NCBI RefSeq assembly: GCF_011045015.1
Contig: NZ_JAAKZY010000012.1
Span: forward strand, 1-64,000
Length of the DNA: 64,000 bases
Direction: 5' to 3'
Source: Streptomyces scabichelini
Lineage (GTDB): Bacteria > Actinomycetota > Actinomycetes > Streptomycetales > Streptomycetaceae
The stretch's first letter is position 1. The number at the start of each line of letters is the position of its first letter. The translations under genes were made by a program, and so were the position numbers. Positions 44,829 through 53,858 of this stretch are shown piece after piece. Below the pieces are notes generated by a model. It worked only from the letters and a program-made list of their open reading frames with translations. It was not told where the DNA came from and did no database searches.

Positions 44829-45524
44829 TCAGTCGCTGACGCGCCCCCCGGCGTGCCGCTGGCGGGGCAGGACGTGCTGGGCAGGCGTGGTGAGCGTGAT
44901 CTGGCGGACGAGTTGCTGGAAGGAGAGCAGAGTGGTGACCGGCGGAAGGGCCGCCACCGCCATCGCGACCGGCGTCTTGGGCGCATGGGCGACACACAGG
45001 AACATCGCGACGGCGGAGAAGAGCAGCACCACGGCCCAGGAGTGCGCGGCGCTGCGGCGGTGCAGCGCGGCCCGCAGGATGGACAACGACGCCACCAGCC
45101 ACGGCCCGTAGACCAGCAGCGGCCACCAGCCGCCCAGCCCATGAGCTCCCGGGGTCGCCAGGCGGCGCAGCGGATCGTAGGCGATCAGCGCGCCGAGCGC
45201 GCTCACCATGCCCACGATCACCGCGGTCAGTGCCGCGATGAACAGGCTCAGGACCTTCAGCCACGGCCTCCGGATCCAGCGGACGCTGCGCACCAGCCGG
45301 TTCGGACGCCGGCGGGCACCGCGCTTGCGCGGGATGGTGGGCGGGACGGAGGCGGGCGCGGCAGGCGCGCCGGTCTGGAGGAGCTGGGTGAGATCGCGGT
45401 CGAAGTCCCACTCCGTGCGCAGGCCTTCGGGGACGGTTGGATCGAGCACATCCGCCCCGAAGGAGCCCGTCTGGTACCCGGCGCTGTCCAAGCCCTCGTC
45501 GGGGTGGAGCCAATAGCCGCTCAT
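44829..45524 (-). CDS. DUF2637-type membrane protein
   Basis: This 231-aa protein has a soluble N-terminal ~75 residues (YWLHPDEGLDSAGYQTGSFG...), a basic patch and four transmembrane segments (LKVLSLFIAALTAVIVGMVSALGALIAY, WPLLVYGPWLVASLSILRAAL, SWAVVLLFSAVAMFLCVA, TPVAMAVAALPPVTTLLSF). This resembles DUF2637 proteins found in Streptomyces plasmids and integrative elements. The function is unknown. It overlaps the small upstream gene by 4 nt. Confidence 0.72.
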   Translation of the reverse strand: MSGYWLHPDEGLDSAGYQTGSFGADVLDPTVPEGLRTEWDFDRDLTQLLQTGAPAAPASVPPTIPRKRGARRRPNRLVRSVRWIRRPWLKVLSLFIAALTAVIVGMVSALGALIAYDPLRRLATPGAHGLGGWWPLLVYGPWLVASLSILRAALHRRSAAHSWAVVLLFSAVAMFLCVAHAPKTPVAMAVAALPPVTTLLSFQQLVRQITLTTPAQHVLPRQRHAGGRVSD

Positions 45525-45712
45525 GCCCGCCCCGCCGGCTGCTCGACAGCGCCGAGGCGCTGGGTGAAGTCGGCCTGAATCCGCTCCAGCACGCCGAAGT
45601 GGCTGTGGAGCAGATCGGAACAGTCCGCGCATCTGGACGCGGGCGCGAGGTCCAGACCCCGCTCCTCGCAAACGTCCGCCGCCACTGTGCCCTGCGGGCT
45701 CATCGTCGCCAT
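45521..45712 (-). CDS. Small Cys-containing protein paired with DUF2637
   Basis: This 63-aa protein has a CADC motif and a helical C-terminus (LHSHFGVLERIQADFTQRLGAVEQ). I recognise no family. The ATG has GGGGAG 3 nt upstream. Its stop overlaps the DUF2637 start (4 nt), so the two are co-translated. The 164 nt before it (45713-45876) are unusually AT-rich for this window. Confidence 0.65.
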   Translation of the reverse strand: MATMSPQGTVAADVCEERGLDLAPASRCADCSDLLHSHFGVLERIQADFTQRLGAVEQPAGRA

Positions 45713-45876
45713 GCACTCCCCAACGAGGAGAAAATTAGCTGGATACGCCCAATTTAAAAGCAATGTACACATATTGATGCGTTTAACGACTCTTCAGGTA
45801 GAAGGCCGATCAACACGGCGACGTTGACCCGTTTGCCCCGGAAAAACCGGATGAGGTTCTGGTTTCAACTCCCCCC

Positions 45877-47031
45877 TCAGAGAACGGCGGTGAGCAGGGA
45901 CACCGCCGAGGTCTGGCGGCTGATGTCGGCACTGTCGAAGGGTCCCGCCCAGTTCAGCCCGTACTGGTCGGCGCCGTTGCGGGCGTGCGCGTAGATCGAG
46001 TCGGCCTGGGTGACGAGGTAGCCGTGGTACGGGTGGCCCGGCAGGACGCGGTCGAGCTCGCCGAGATTGCGGGCGAAGATGCCCTTGAAGGACGCCTGGT
46101 CGGCGTTGCAGGTGCCGTCGGCCTCGCAGGGCTCCGTGAGGATGCCGTTCGGCGACAGCGTGCCGCTGCCGATGACGGCGTCGGCGATCTGCCGGGCCCG
46201 GGTGAGCAGGGTGCGGTCGCCGGTCGCCTTGTACAGCTCCGCCAGACCTCCCAGGACCACGCCCTGGTTGTACGTCCACGTCGTGCCGCCGTTGGAGGCG
46301 CAGCTGCCGCTCTGGGTCTGCAGGCCGTCGTTGACCAGGTGGTCGCTGTTGATCATTCCGCTGTTCTCGAACCAGTCCCACGCCTTCAGCGCGCGGTTGA
46401 GGTAGACGGTGTCGCCGGGGATCCGGTTGTGCAGGGACGCGAGGAGCTTGAAGTACAGCTCGAAGCTGATCGCGTTCTTGTAGCTCTTCGCGGGGATGTC
46501 CCACCAGACGCCGCCGCCGCAGACGTCGTCCCAGTAACCGCGGATGTACTCCTCGCCGGTCCTGGCGATCGCCAGGTACTCCTTGTCGCGTGTCAGGTCG
46601 TACGCGCTCACCATGGCCAGGGCCCACCAGCCGGTGTCGTCGGTGGAGTCGGCGCGGAACTCGCCACCGCCCTCCGGCCACCAGGGAAGGGGCTTGCGCT
46701 GGAGCTCGACGGTGTTCTCGAGCGTGCTCAGGTATTTCCTGGACCGGGTCCTGAGCGAGTAGTCGAGCGTCGCCTGGAGGGCGTTCCCCGACTGCCACCA
46801 GGGTGCGTCGGTGTTCCAGCGGCCGGTGTCCTGCTCGTAGTACGTCATCATCGCGTCCATGGCGGCGGTGGCCCTGGCGCGCGCGGTCACCGGGCCGGCC
46901 GGTGTGGCCGCTTGTGAGGGGAGCGCCGTCATCAGCAGTGCCAGCAGCGCACCGCCGACGAGGGAGGCCATCCAGGCCCTGCTTCTTCGGATTCTTCGGC
47001 TTCTTCGGATTCTTCGGAACGGTCTCGGCAT
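45877..47031 (-). CDS. Secreted GH76 alpha-1,6-mannanase
   Basis: This 384-aa secreted hydrolase has a very basic N-region made of repeated RRIRRSR units, a hydrophobic core (ASLVGGALLALLMTALP) and a cleavage site after SQA near residue 42. The mature domain is glycoside hydrolase family 76, an (alpha/alpha)6 barrel. WWPEGGGEFRADSTDDTGWWALAM holds the catalytic Asp-Asp pair, with ...CGGGVWWDIPAKSYKNAIS and NQGVVLGGLAELYKATGD following. It should cleave alpha-1,6-mannan of fungal cell walls or related glycans. The ATG has GGAGGT upstream. A DeoR regulator lies 25 nt upstream on the same strand. Confidence 0.88.
   Translation of the reverse strand: MPRPFRRIRRSRRIRRSRAWMASLVGGALLALLMTALPSQAATPAGPVTARARATAAMDAMMTYYEQDTGRWNTDAPWWQSGNALQATLDYSLRTRSRKYLSTLENTVELQRKPLPWWPEGGGEFRADSTDDTGWWALAMVSAYDLTRDKEYLAIARTGEEYIRGYWDDVCGGGVWWDIPAKSYKNAISFELYFKLLASLHNRIPGDTVYLNRALKAWDWFENSGMINSDHLVNDGLQTQSGSCASNGGTTWTYNQGVVLGGLAELYKATGDRTLLTRARQIADAVIGSGTLSPNGILTEPCEADGTCNADQASFKGIFARNLGELDRVLPGHPYHGYLVTQADSIYAHARNGADQYGLNWAGPFDSADISRQTSAVSLLTAVL
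46983..47018 (-). repeat. 9-bp tandem codon repeats in the GH76 signal peptide
   Basis: Four alternating 9-mers (TTCTTCGGA/TTCTTCGGC type) encode the repeated basic RRIRRS units of the signal peptide N-region. Confidence 0.7.
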
Positions 47032-47056
47032 GTCCAACCTCCTGAGAAATACGGGT

Positions 47057-47833
47057 TCATGCGGTGATCACCCGTCCCCCCGCCTGCCGGCAGAGGTCGA
47101 GGGTCTGGGGGTCGGCTCCGCCGGTCGTCACCAGCACATCGATGTCGGAGAGCGAGCAGAGCCGCAGGGAACCGGTGCCGGGGAACTTCGCCTCCGAGGC
47201 GACCAGGACCGTGCGGTCACACGCCTCGATCATCGCCTGCTTGATGGGCGCTTCCACGGCCATGTCGTCCACCACGTGGCCGCTCGGACGTACTCCCGTA
47301 CAGCTGAGGAAGAGCAGGTCGGCGCTGATGTGGCCGAGGGCCGCCGCGGTGAGCGAGCCCACCAGCGACTGGTAGTTGCGGCGCAGCACACCGCCGAGCA
47401 GCACCAGCCGGACGGCGTCGTCGTCGCGCAGTTCGTCCAGCACGGTCACATTGCTGGTGATCACGGTGACGGGGCGCCCGCGGAGCCGTCGTGCGATGGC
47501 CCGGGTGCTCGTGCCGATGTCCAGCACCACCACGCCGTCGTCCGGGACGAGAGCCGCCGCGTGTTCGGCCATCGCCTCCTTCTGGGAGCGGTCGTGGGAC
47601 GCCGAGACGTCGAAGGGCTCCTCGTTCGCGTTGTCTTCTCCCGCCGGGGTGTGGGGTGAGAGTGCGGCACCTCCGTAGGTGCGGATGAGTTCACCGCTGC
47701 GGTCCAGCGCCGTGAGGTCCCGTCGGATCGTCGACTCGCTGACCTGGAGGCGTTCGGCCAGCTCGCGCACGGAGGCGACGCCCGAACTGCGCAGGGATTC
47801 GACGATTCGCATGTGCCGACTGCTCGAAGTCAC
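47057..47833 (-). CDS. DeoR-family sugar-responsive regulator
   Basis: This 258-aa protein has an N-terminal DeoR HTH (RIVESLRSSGVASVRELAERLQVSESTIRRDLTALDRSGELIRTYGGA) and a C-terminal DeoR sensor domain (VVVLDIGTSTRAIARRL, VTVITSNVTVLDEL, DLLFLSCTGVRPSGHV) that binds a sugar phosphate. The GTG start lacks a Shine-Dalgarno sequence, but a minus-strand TAGCCT box (47840-47845) ends 6 nt before it, suggesting a leaderless transcript. It probably controls the GH76 gene that follows it. Confidence 0.9.
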   Translation of the reverse strand: MTSSSRHMRIVESLRSSGVASVRELAERLQVSESTIRRDLTALDRSGELIRTYGGAALSPHTPAGEDNANEEPFDVSASHDRSQKEAMAEHAAALVPDDGVVVLDIGTSTRAIARRLRGRPVTVITSNVTVLDELRDDDAVRLVLLGGVLRRNYQSLVGSLTAAALGHISADLLFLSCTGVRPSGHVVDDMAVEAPIKQAMIEACDRTVLVASEAKFPGTGSLRLCSLSDIDVLVTTGGADPQTLDLCRQAGGRVITA

Positions 47834-47856
47834 GCACCAAGGCTAGAGCTTGTGAC

Positions 47857-47873
47857 CGATATTGCCCATATCG
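47857..47873. promoter_or_regulatory. DeoR operator candidate
   Basis: CGATAT-TGCCC-ATATCG is a perfect 6-bp inverted repeat covering the expected -35 region of the DeoR gene. The rest of the 368-bp spacer to the NRPS gene (47834-48201) shows no gene and no convincing further promoter. Confidence 0.5.
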
Positions 47874-48201
47874 CGTCCGTAACACATGAGTTAATGACCA
47901 AACCCGGTCACATGGATGCTCATGGTCGAGCACGCTCTCCCTCATGGTCGCGGGCCTCGCCCGGCGTGTGGGGGATCTCTCGTCCGGCGGACATACCACG
48001 AGGTCACGGCGTACGGGCGCCTCCGGCGAGCACCCCCGAACGGCCTTCCCGCGTGGCCGTCGACAGGGGGCGAGCCCACAGTCGTACTAAGATTTCCGGC
48101 TTGTTACGGATACGGAGCAGAGCTGGAGCCGGACAACCCCAGGCAGACCTGCGGGCCCGCCAGCGCCCCGGAGGTTTCCGGGAACGAGAGGCGAGGACCC
48201 G

Positions 48202-51200
48202 ATGGCAGCCCTACACGAGAGCAGTGCTCTTGGCCTGCTCGATGCCGAGTTCCGCGAACAGTTCGGCGACACCGCACGTTTCTCCGCAGGACCCGCGTCC
48301 TCTCCCCGCACCCTCGTCGACATCTTCGAGGCGTCCGTCCGCTCCTACCCCGACGAACTCGCCCTGGACGACGGAACCCGCCCCCTCACCTACCGTGCGC
48401 TGGCCATCGAGGTGGACGGGCTGCGGCGGCGCCTCGCGGACGCGGGCGTCGGCCTCGGCGACCGGGTCGGCGTCCGGGTCCCGTCCGGCACCAATGACCT
48501 GTACGTCGCCATCCTCGCCGTACTCGCCGCCGGAGCCGCCTATGTGCCGGTGGACGCCGAGGACCCGGACGAGCGGGCCGAGCTGGTCTTCGGCGAGGCC
48601 GAAGTGCGGGCGGTCGTCGGGGCCGGGCACGAGCTGACCGTCGGCGAGAGGAGCGAGACCCCCGCCGCGCGGCCCAGCACCGAGCACGACGCCTGGATCA
48701 TCTTCACCTCCGGCTCGACCGGGAAGCCCAAGGGCGTCGCCGTGAGCCACCGCAGCGCCGCCGCCTTCGTGGACGCCGAGGCCGCACTGTTCCTCACCGA
48801 GGAGCCGATCGGGCCCGGCGACCGGGTCATGGCCGGGCTGTCCGTCGCCTTCGACGCCTCCTGTGAGGAGATGTGGCTGGCCTGGCGGTACGGCGCCTGT
48901 CTGGTGCCCGTGCCGCGTTCCCAGGTGCGCAGCGGCGCCGACCTCGGGCCCTGGCTGGTGGAGCAGGAGATCACCGTGGTGTCCACGGTGCCGACGCTGG
49001 CCGCCCTGTGGGAGCCGGAGGCGCTCAACGACGTACGGCTGCTGATCTTCGGCGGCGAGGCCTGCCCGCCCGAGCTGGTCCAGCGGCTGGTGACCGAGGG
49101 TCGCGAGGTCTGGAACACGTACGGCCCCACCGAGGCCACCGTGGTCGCCTGCGCCTCGCTGATGACCGGTGACGAGCCGATCCGGATCGGGCTGCCGCTG
49201 AACGGCTGGGAGCTGGCCGTCGTCGACGAGGCCGGAGAGCCGGTGCCGATGGGCGGCAGCGGACAGCTGGTGATCGGCGGGGTGGGCCTGGCCCGCTATC
49301 TCGACCCCGAGAAGGACGCCGAGAAGTACGCCCCGCTGGAGTCGCTGGGCTGGGAGCGTGCCTACCGCAGCGGTGACCTGGTCAAGGCCGAGCCGCAGGG
49401 GCTGGTCTTCCTCGGGCGGGCCGACGAGCAGATCAAGCTCGGCGGACGGCGGATCGAGCTGGGCGAGGTCGACGCCGCGCTCCAGGCGCTGCCCGGCGTC
49501 CAGGGCGCGGCTGCCGCCGTGCGCAGCGCGCGCAGCGGCAACCAGCTGCTCGTCGGCTATGTGGTGACGCAGGACGGCTGGGACCACGCCACGGCCGTCG
49601 AGAAGCTGCGCGCCGAACTGCCCGCCGCCCTGGTCCCGCTGCTCGCGCCCGTCGACGACCTGCCGACCCGCACGTCCGGCAAGGTCGACCGGAACGCGCT
49701 GCCGTGGCCGCTGCCCGAACTGGAGACGAGTGGCCGGGCCGAGCAGCTGTACGGCACCGAGGCCTGGCTCGCCGAGCAGTGGAGCGAGGTCCTCGGCATC
49801 CCGGTGAGCGGCGCGCGGGACGACTTCTTCGCGATCGGCGGCAGCAGCCTCGCCGCCGCCCAGCTCACCACCAGGCTGCGCACCCGCTACCCCAGCGCCG
49901 CCGTGGTCGACATCTACCAGCACCCCGTGCTGCGCAAGCTGGCCCGGCATCTGGAGAAGTCCGCGCAGGGTGACGGCGCCGACCGCGAGATCGCGCCGGT
50001 GCCGCTGCGGGCCAAAGTGGTCCAACTGCTCGTACTCGTCCCGCTGTTCACGCTGCTCGGGCTGCGCTGGACCGTGGCGCTGGCCGCGCTCGGCAACGTG
50101 CTCCACTGGTTCGGCCCGTACCCCTGGGTTCCGCAGACGTCCTGGTGGGCCGTCGCCGCGGCAGGAGCCCTGCTCTTCAGCCCGCCGGGGCGGCTCGCCA
50201 TCGCGGCAGGCGGCGCCCGGCTGCTCCTGCGCGGTGTGAAGCCCGGCCGCCACCCCCGCGGCGGAAGCGTGCATCTGCGGCTGTGGACGGCCGAGCGGCT
50301 CGCCGAGTTCAGCGGCGCGACCTCGCTCACCGGGTCCTGGCTGGAGCGGTACGCGCGGGCGCTCGGCGCCAAGGTCGGCCCCGACGTGGACCTGCACTCA
50401 CTGCCGCCGGTGACCGGCATGCTCAAGCTCGGCCGGGGCGCGGCCGTCGAGTCCGAGGTGGACCTGTCCGGGCACTGGCTGGACGGCGACCGGCTGGAGA
50501 TCGGCCCGGTCAAGGTGGGCGCGGGCGCGGTGGTCGGCACCCGCGGCATGCTCTTCCCGGGCGCCCGCGTCGGCAAGCACGCCGAGGTGGCCCCCGGCTC
50601 CGCCGTGTCCGGACACATCCCCACCGGGCAGCGCTGGGCAGGCGCCCCCGCGGTCAAGCTCGGAAAGGCGAAGCGGGACTGGCCCAAGGAGCGCCCGCGG
50701 AAGGGGACGTACTGGGGCGTGATGTACGGCGCGACGGGGTTCGCCCTGACGGCGCTGCCCCTGATCGCCGGTGTTGCCGCCCTCCTCGTGGCGAGCCTCT
50801 TCGTCTCGCCGGACGCCGGGCTCGGCGAGGCGCTGCGGGGTGCCGCGCTCGCGCTGGTGCCGGCGACGCTGGCCTTCGGTCTCGCGTACGCACTGCTTCT
50901 GCTGGTCGCCGTGCGGCTGCTCAGTCTCGGTCTGCGGCCGGGTACGCACCCGACGCACAGCAGGATCGGCTGGCAGGCCTGGACGGTCACGCAGTTGATG
51001 GACCGCTCCCGCGAGACGCTGTTCCCGCTGTACGCCGGGCTGGTCACGCCGGTGTGGCTGCGGCTGCTGGGGATGCGGATCGGCAGGGGCGCCGAGGTGT
51101 CGACGGTGCTCGCGCTGCCGAGCCTCACGACGGTCGGCGAGGGCGCGTTCCTCGCGGACGACACACTGACCGCGCCGTACGAACTCGGCGGCGGCTGGAT

Positions 51201-52077
51201 GCGGATCGGGCGCGCCGAGATCGGGCGCCGGGCGTTCCTCGGCAACTCCGGGATGACCGCGCCGGGCCGCTCCGTGCCGGACGGCGGGCTTGTCGGGGTG
51301 CTGTCCGCGACGCCGAAGAAGGCCAAGAAGGGCAGCTCGTATCTGGGTCTGCCGCCGGTGAAGCTGCCGCGTGCGACCAACGACGGCGACCAGAGCCGTA
51401 CGTACGACCCGCCCGCGCGGCTTCTGGTGGCGCGGGGTCTGGTCGAGCTGTGCCGGATCGTGCCGGTGTTCTGCTCGGCCGCCCTGGCCGTGCTGACCGT
51501 GGCGGTGCTGAGTGCGCTGGGCGCATGGGCGTGGCTGCTCGGCGGCGTGGTGCTGCTCGGCGTGGGCGCGGTCGCCTGCCTGGTGTCGATCGTGGCGAAA
51601 TGGCTGCTCGTGGGCCGGCACCGGACCGGTGAACACCCGCTGTGGAGCGGCTTCGTGTGGCGCAACGAACTGGCCGACACGTTCGTCGAGGTGGTGGCCG
51701 TGCCGTGGCTGGCCGGTTCCGTGGCCGGTACGCCGGTGATGAACCTGTGGCTGCGCGGCCTCGGTGCCCGGATCGGCAAGGGTGTGTGGGTGGAGAGCTA
51801 CTGGCTGCCCGAGACGGACCTGGTGACGCTGGAGGACGCGGCGACGGTGAACCGCGGCTGCGTCCTGCAGACCCACCTCTTCCACGACCGGATCTTGCGG
51901 ACGGATACTGTGGTCCTCCGTGAGGGCGCCACCCTGGGCCCGGGCGGAATCGTCCTGCCCGGCAGCACCGTCGGAGCGCGCAGCACACTGGGTCCCGCAT
52001 CCCTCGTCATGGCGGCGGAATCCGTTCCCGACGACACCCGTTGGCTGGGCAACCCGATCGAAGCATGGCGTTCCTAG
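48202..52077 (+). CDS. Pls-type single-module NRPS (A-T plus membrane terminal domain)
   Basis: This 1291-aa protein has the architecture of epsilon-poly-lysine synthetase. The adenylation domain (~30-500) has A3 IIFTSGSTGKPKGVAVSH, A5 NTYGPTEATVVA, A7 YRSGDLV, A8 GGRRIELGEVDAAL and A10 RTSGKVDRNAL. The carrier domain contains DDFFAIGGSSLAAAQL, with the phosphopantetheine Ser ~550. After this come six transmembrane helices in three pairs separating three left-handed beta-helix, acyltransferase-like domains (repeats such as VGAGAVVGTRGMLFPGARVGKHAEVAPGS). There is no condensation or thioesterase domain. Such proteins polymerise one amino acid into an isopeptide homopolymer in the membrane. In FDASCEEMW the residue aligning by eye with GrsA W239 is Glu, which would suit a basic side chain. 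GAGAGG precedes the ATG. Confidence 0.88.
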   Translation: MAALHESSALGLLDAEFREQFGDTARFSAGPASSPRTLVDIFEASVRSYPDELALDDGTRPLTYRALAIEVDGLRRRLADAGVGLGDRVGVRVPSGTNDLYVAILAVLAAGAAYVPVDAEDPDERAELVFGEAEVRAVVGAGHELTVGERSETPAARPSTEHDAWIIFTSGSTGKPKGVAVSHRSAAAFVDAEAALFLTEEPIGPGDRVMAGLSVAFDASCEEMWLAWRYGACLVPVPRSQVRSGADLGPWLVEQEITVVSTVPTLAALWEPEALNDVRLLIFGGEACPPELVQRLVTEGREVWNTYGPTEATVVACASLMTGDEPIRIGLPLNGWELAVVDEAGEPVPMGGSGQLVIGGVGLARYLDPEKDAEKYAPLESLGWERAYRSGDLVKAEPQGLVFLGRADEQIKLGGRRIELGEVDAALQALPGVQGAAAAVRSARSGNQLLVGYVVTQDGWDHATAVEKLRAELPAALVPLLAPVDDLPTRTSGKVDRNALPWPLPELETSGRAEQLYGTEAWLAEQWSEVLGIPVSGARDDFFAIGGSSLAAAQLTTRLRTRYPSAAVVDIYQHPVLRKLARHLEKSAQGDGADREIAPVPLRAKVVQLLVLVPLFTLLGLRWTVALAALGNVLHWFGPYPWVPQTSWWAVAAAGALLFSPPGRLAIAAGGARLLLRGVKPGRHPRGGSVHLRLWTAERLAEFSGATSLTGSWLERYARALGAKVGPDVDLHSLPPVTGMLKLGRGAAVESEVDLSGHWLDGDRLEIGPVKVGAGAVVGTRGMLFPGARVGKHAEVAPGSAVSGHIPTGQRWAGAPAVKLGKAKRDWPKERPRKGTYWGVMYGATGFALTALPLIAGVAALLVASLFVSPDAGLGEALRGAALALVPATLAFGLAYALLLLVAVRLLSLGLRPGTHPTHSRIGWQAWTVTQLMDRSRETLFPLYAGLVTPVWLRLLGMRIGRGAEVSTVLALPSLTTVGEGAFLADDTLTAPYELGGGWMRIGRAEIGRRAFLGNSGMTAPGRSVPDGGLVGVLSATPKKAKKGSSYLGLPPVKLPRATNDGDQSRTYDPPARLLVARGLVELCRIVPVFCSAALAVLTVAVLSALGAWAWLLGGVVLLGVGAVACLVSIVAKWLLVGRHRTGEHPLWSGFVWRNELADTFVEVVAVPWLAGSVAGTPVMNLWLRGLGARIGKGVWVESYWLPETDLVTLEDAATVNRGCVLQTHLFHDRILRTDTVVLREGATLGPGGIVLPGSTVGARSTLGPASLVMAAESVPDDTRWLGNPIEAWRS

Positions 52078-52160
52078 GCGCGGCCCGTACGGCGGCGCCT
52101 CGGACAGCAGTCGATGCACCGGCACGTCGTACGAGTACAGCGCAGGGAGCGAACACAGCA

Positions 52161-53543
52161 GTGGTTCAGCGGACAGTGGGAGTGGACCCGTACTTCCCGG
52201 CGAACGGGGATGCCCGTTACCGGGTGCACCGGTACGAACTCGCCCTGGACTACCGTCCCGGACCCAACCGGCTGTCCGGCACCGCCCGGCTCAACGCCAT
52301 CGCGGGCCGGGCGCCGCTCGCCGAATTCCTGCTCAACCTGGCCGACTTCAAGGTCGGCCGGGTACGGGTCGACGGCCGTGCGCCGCACTACACGCACCGG
52401 GGCGGCAGGCTCCGCGTCCGCCCGGCGAAGCCGATCCGGGCCGGGGCGGCCTTCACGGTGGAGGTGCACTGGTCGGGCAACCCCAAGCCGGTGCGCAGCC
52501 CCTGGGGCGGGCTCGGCTGGGAGGAGCTGGAGGACGGGGCGCTGGTGGCCAGCCAGCCGGTCGGGGCGCCGTCCTGGTACCCGTGCAACGACCGGCCCGC
52601 CGACAAGGCCTCGTACCAGCTGTCGATCACCACGCCGTCCGCGTACTCGGTCGTGGCGGGCGGGCGGCTGCTGACCCGGACGACGAAGGCGAGCACCACG
52701 ACCTGGGTGTACGAGCAGTCGGCGCCGACGTCCAGCTACCTGGTCGGGCTGTCCATCGGCAAGTACCAGACGGTGCTGCTTGGCGACCCCGGCCTCGGCG
52801 GTGTGCCACAGGCCGGGCACATCCCGGCGCATCTGCTCACCCCGTTCTCCCGGGACTTCGCACGGCAGCCCGCGATGATGGAGCTGTTCGAGGAGGTCTT
52901 CGGCCCGTATCCGTTCGGTGAGTACGCGGTGGTCGTCACCGAGGAGGAGCTGGACGTTCCGGTGGAGGCGCAGGGGTTGTCGCTTTTCGGCGCCAACCAT
53001 GTGGACGGGGCGCGGGGTTCGGAACGGCTGGTGGCTCATGAGCTGGCGCACCAGTGGTTCGGCAACAGTGTGAGCATCGCCGACTGGCGGCACATCTGGC
53101 TGAACGAAGGGTTCGCGAAGTACGCGGAGTGGTTGTGGTCCGAGCGGTCGGGTGGGCGTACGGCGCAGGCTCTTGCGGGTGTCGCGCACCGGAAGCTGGC
53201 TTCGTTGCCGCAGGATCTTCAACTGGCGGATCCTGGGCGCAAGTTGATGTTCGATGACCGGCTCTACGAGCGTGGTGGGCTGGTGTTGCATGCGGTGCGC
53301 TGTGCGTTGGGGGACGAGGCGTTTTTCCGGATGTTGCGTGCGTGGGCGGCGCTGCATCGGGGGGGTGTGGTGACGACGGAGGCGTTTACGCGGCACGTCG
53401 CGCGGTACGCGGACGCTTCGCTGGACGACCTGTTCTCCGCCTGGCTGTACGAGACGGCGTTGCCGGCGTTGCCGTCCGCTGCTGGGGCGATTCCGGCTCG
53501 GCCGCCTTATCCGCCGGGCGCTCCGCTGGGTGGCGCGGGGTAG
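52161..53543 (+). CDS. M1-family zinc aminopeptidase
   Basis: This 460-aa metallopeptidase has the M1 fold with an N-terminal saddle domain (RYRVHRYELALDYRPGPNRLSG), an exopeptidase-type motif variant near the pocket (PVEAQGLSLFG), zinc site VAHELAHQWFGN and the third ligand Glu in WLNEGFAKYAEW. It is short for the family, lacking the large C-terminal HEAT-like domain, as in many Streptomyces M1 enzymes. No signal peptide is visible. The GTG chosen has GGGAG 11 nt upstream; an ATG at 52065 overlapping the NRPS end is an alternative. It follows the NRPS directly, so it may trim or degrade the polymer. I recall M1-type peptidases reported as degraders of poly-lysine in producers, but this is inference here. 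Confidence 0.85.
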   Translation: MVQRTVGVDPYFPANGDARYRVHRYELALDYRPGPNRLSGTARLNAIAGRAPLAEFLLNLADFKVGRVRVDGRAPHYTHRGGRLRVRPAKPIRAGAAFTVEVHWSGNPKPVRSPWGGLGWEELEDGALVASQPVGAPSWYPCNDRPADKASYQLSITTPSAYSVVAGGRLLTRTTKASTTTWVYEQSAPTSSYLVGLSIGKYQTVLLGDPGLGGVPQAGHIPAHLLTPFSRDFARQPAMMELFEEVFGPYPFGEYAVVVTEEELDVPVEAQGLSLFGANHVDGARGSERLVAHELAHQWFGNSVSIADWRHIWLNEGFAKYAEWLWSERSGGRTAQALAGVAHRKLASLPQDLQLADPGRKLMFDDRLYERGGLVLHAVRCALGDEAFFRMLRAWAALHRGGVVTTEAFTRHVARYADASLDDLFSAWLYETALPALPSAAGAIPARPPYPPGAPLGGAG

Positions 53544-53556
53544 CTGCGGGTCGTTG

Positions 53557-53831
53557 TGGCTGGTCGCGCCCGCGCGGCGGAGCCGCAAATTGATACAGCC
53601 CCGCGCCCCTGGGTTCGTTGGGGGTCGGGGTCGTGGGCCGGTGCGTCAGCCCGTCGCAGGGTGGGCATACGGCCCGGTGTCGGTACACGGCCCTGGTGAC
53701 CTGAGACCGAACCTACGCGACGGGCGTACGACGCACCGGCCCACGACCCCTCCCGCCGGTGGGCAAGTGCAGGTTTCGTCGGGGCGCAGGCTTTTGCTTT
53801 TAGGGGCGCGGGGAACTGCGCGACCAGCCAC
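53557..53831. repeat. 275-bp nested foldback element
   Basis: In the 315-bp gap 53544-53858 at least four pairs of inverted arms are nested in order. GTGGCTGGTCGCGC (53557-53570) pairs with 53818-53831. CCCCGCGCCCCT (53599-53610) pairs with 53802-53813. CGTGGGCCGGTGCGTC (53632-53647) pairs with 53730-53745. CCCGTCGC (53650-53657) pairs with 53717-53724. All arms are exact. No coding gene is evident. Confidence 0.75.
53587..53610 (+). repeat. 24-bp dispersed repeat, copy 2
   Basis: This is an exact copy of the 24-mer at 34528-34551. Its last 12 bases form one arm of the foldback element. Confidence 0.75.
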
Positions 53832-53858
53832 GACGGCGCTGCAGCCGACAACGAACCG

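Noticed and set aside
47813..48637. Plus-strand frames overlapping the NRPS start
   Set aside because: They have no domain content, and the real adenylation domain begins in the frame starting at 48202.
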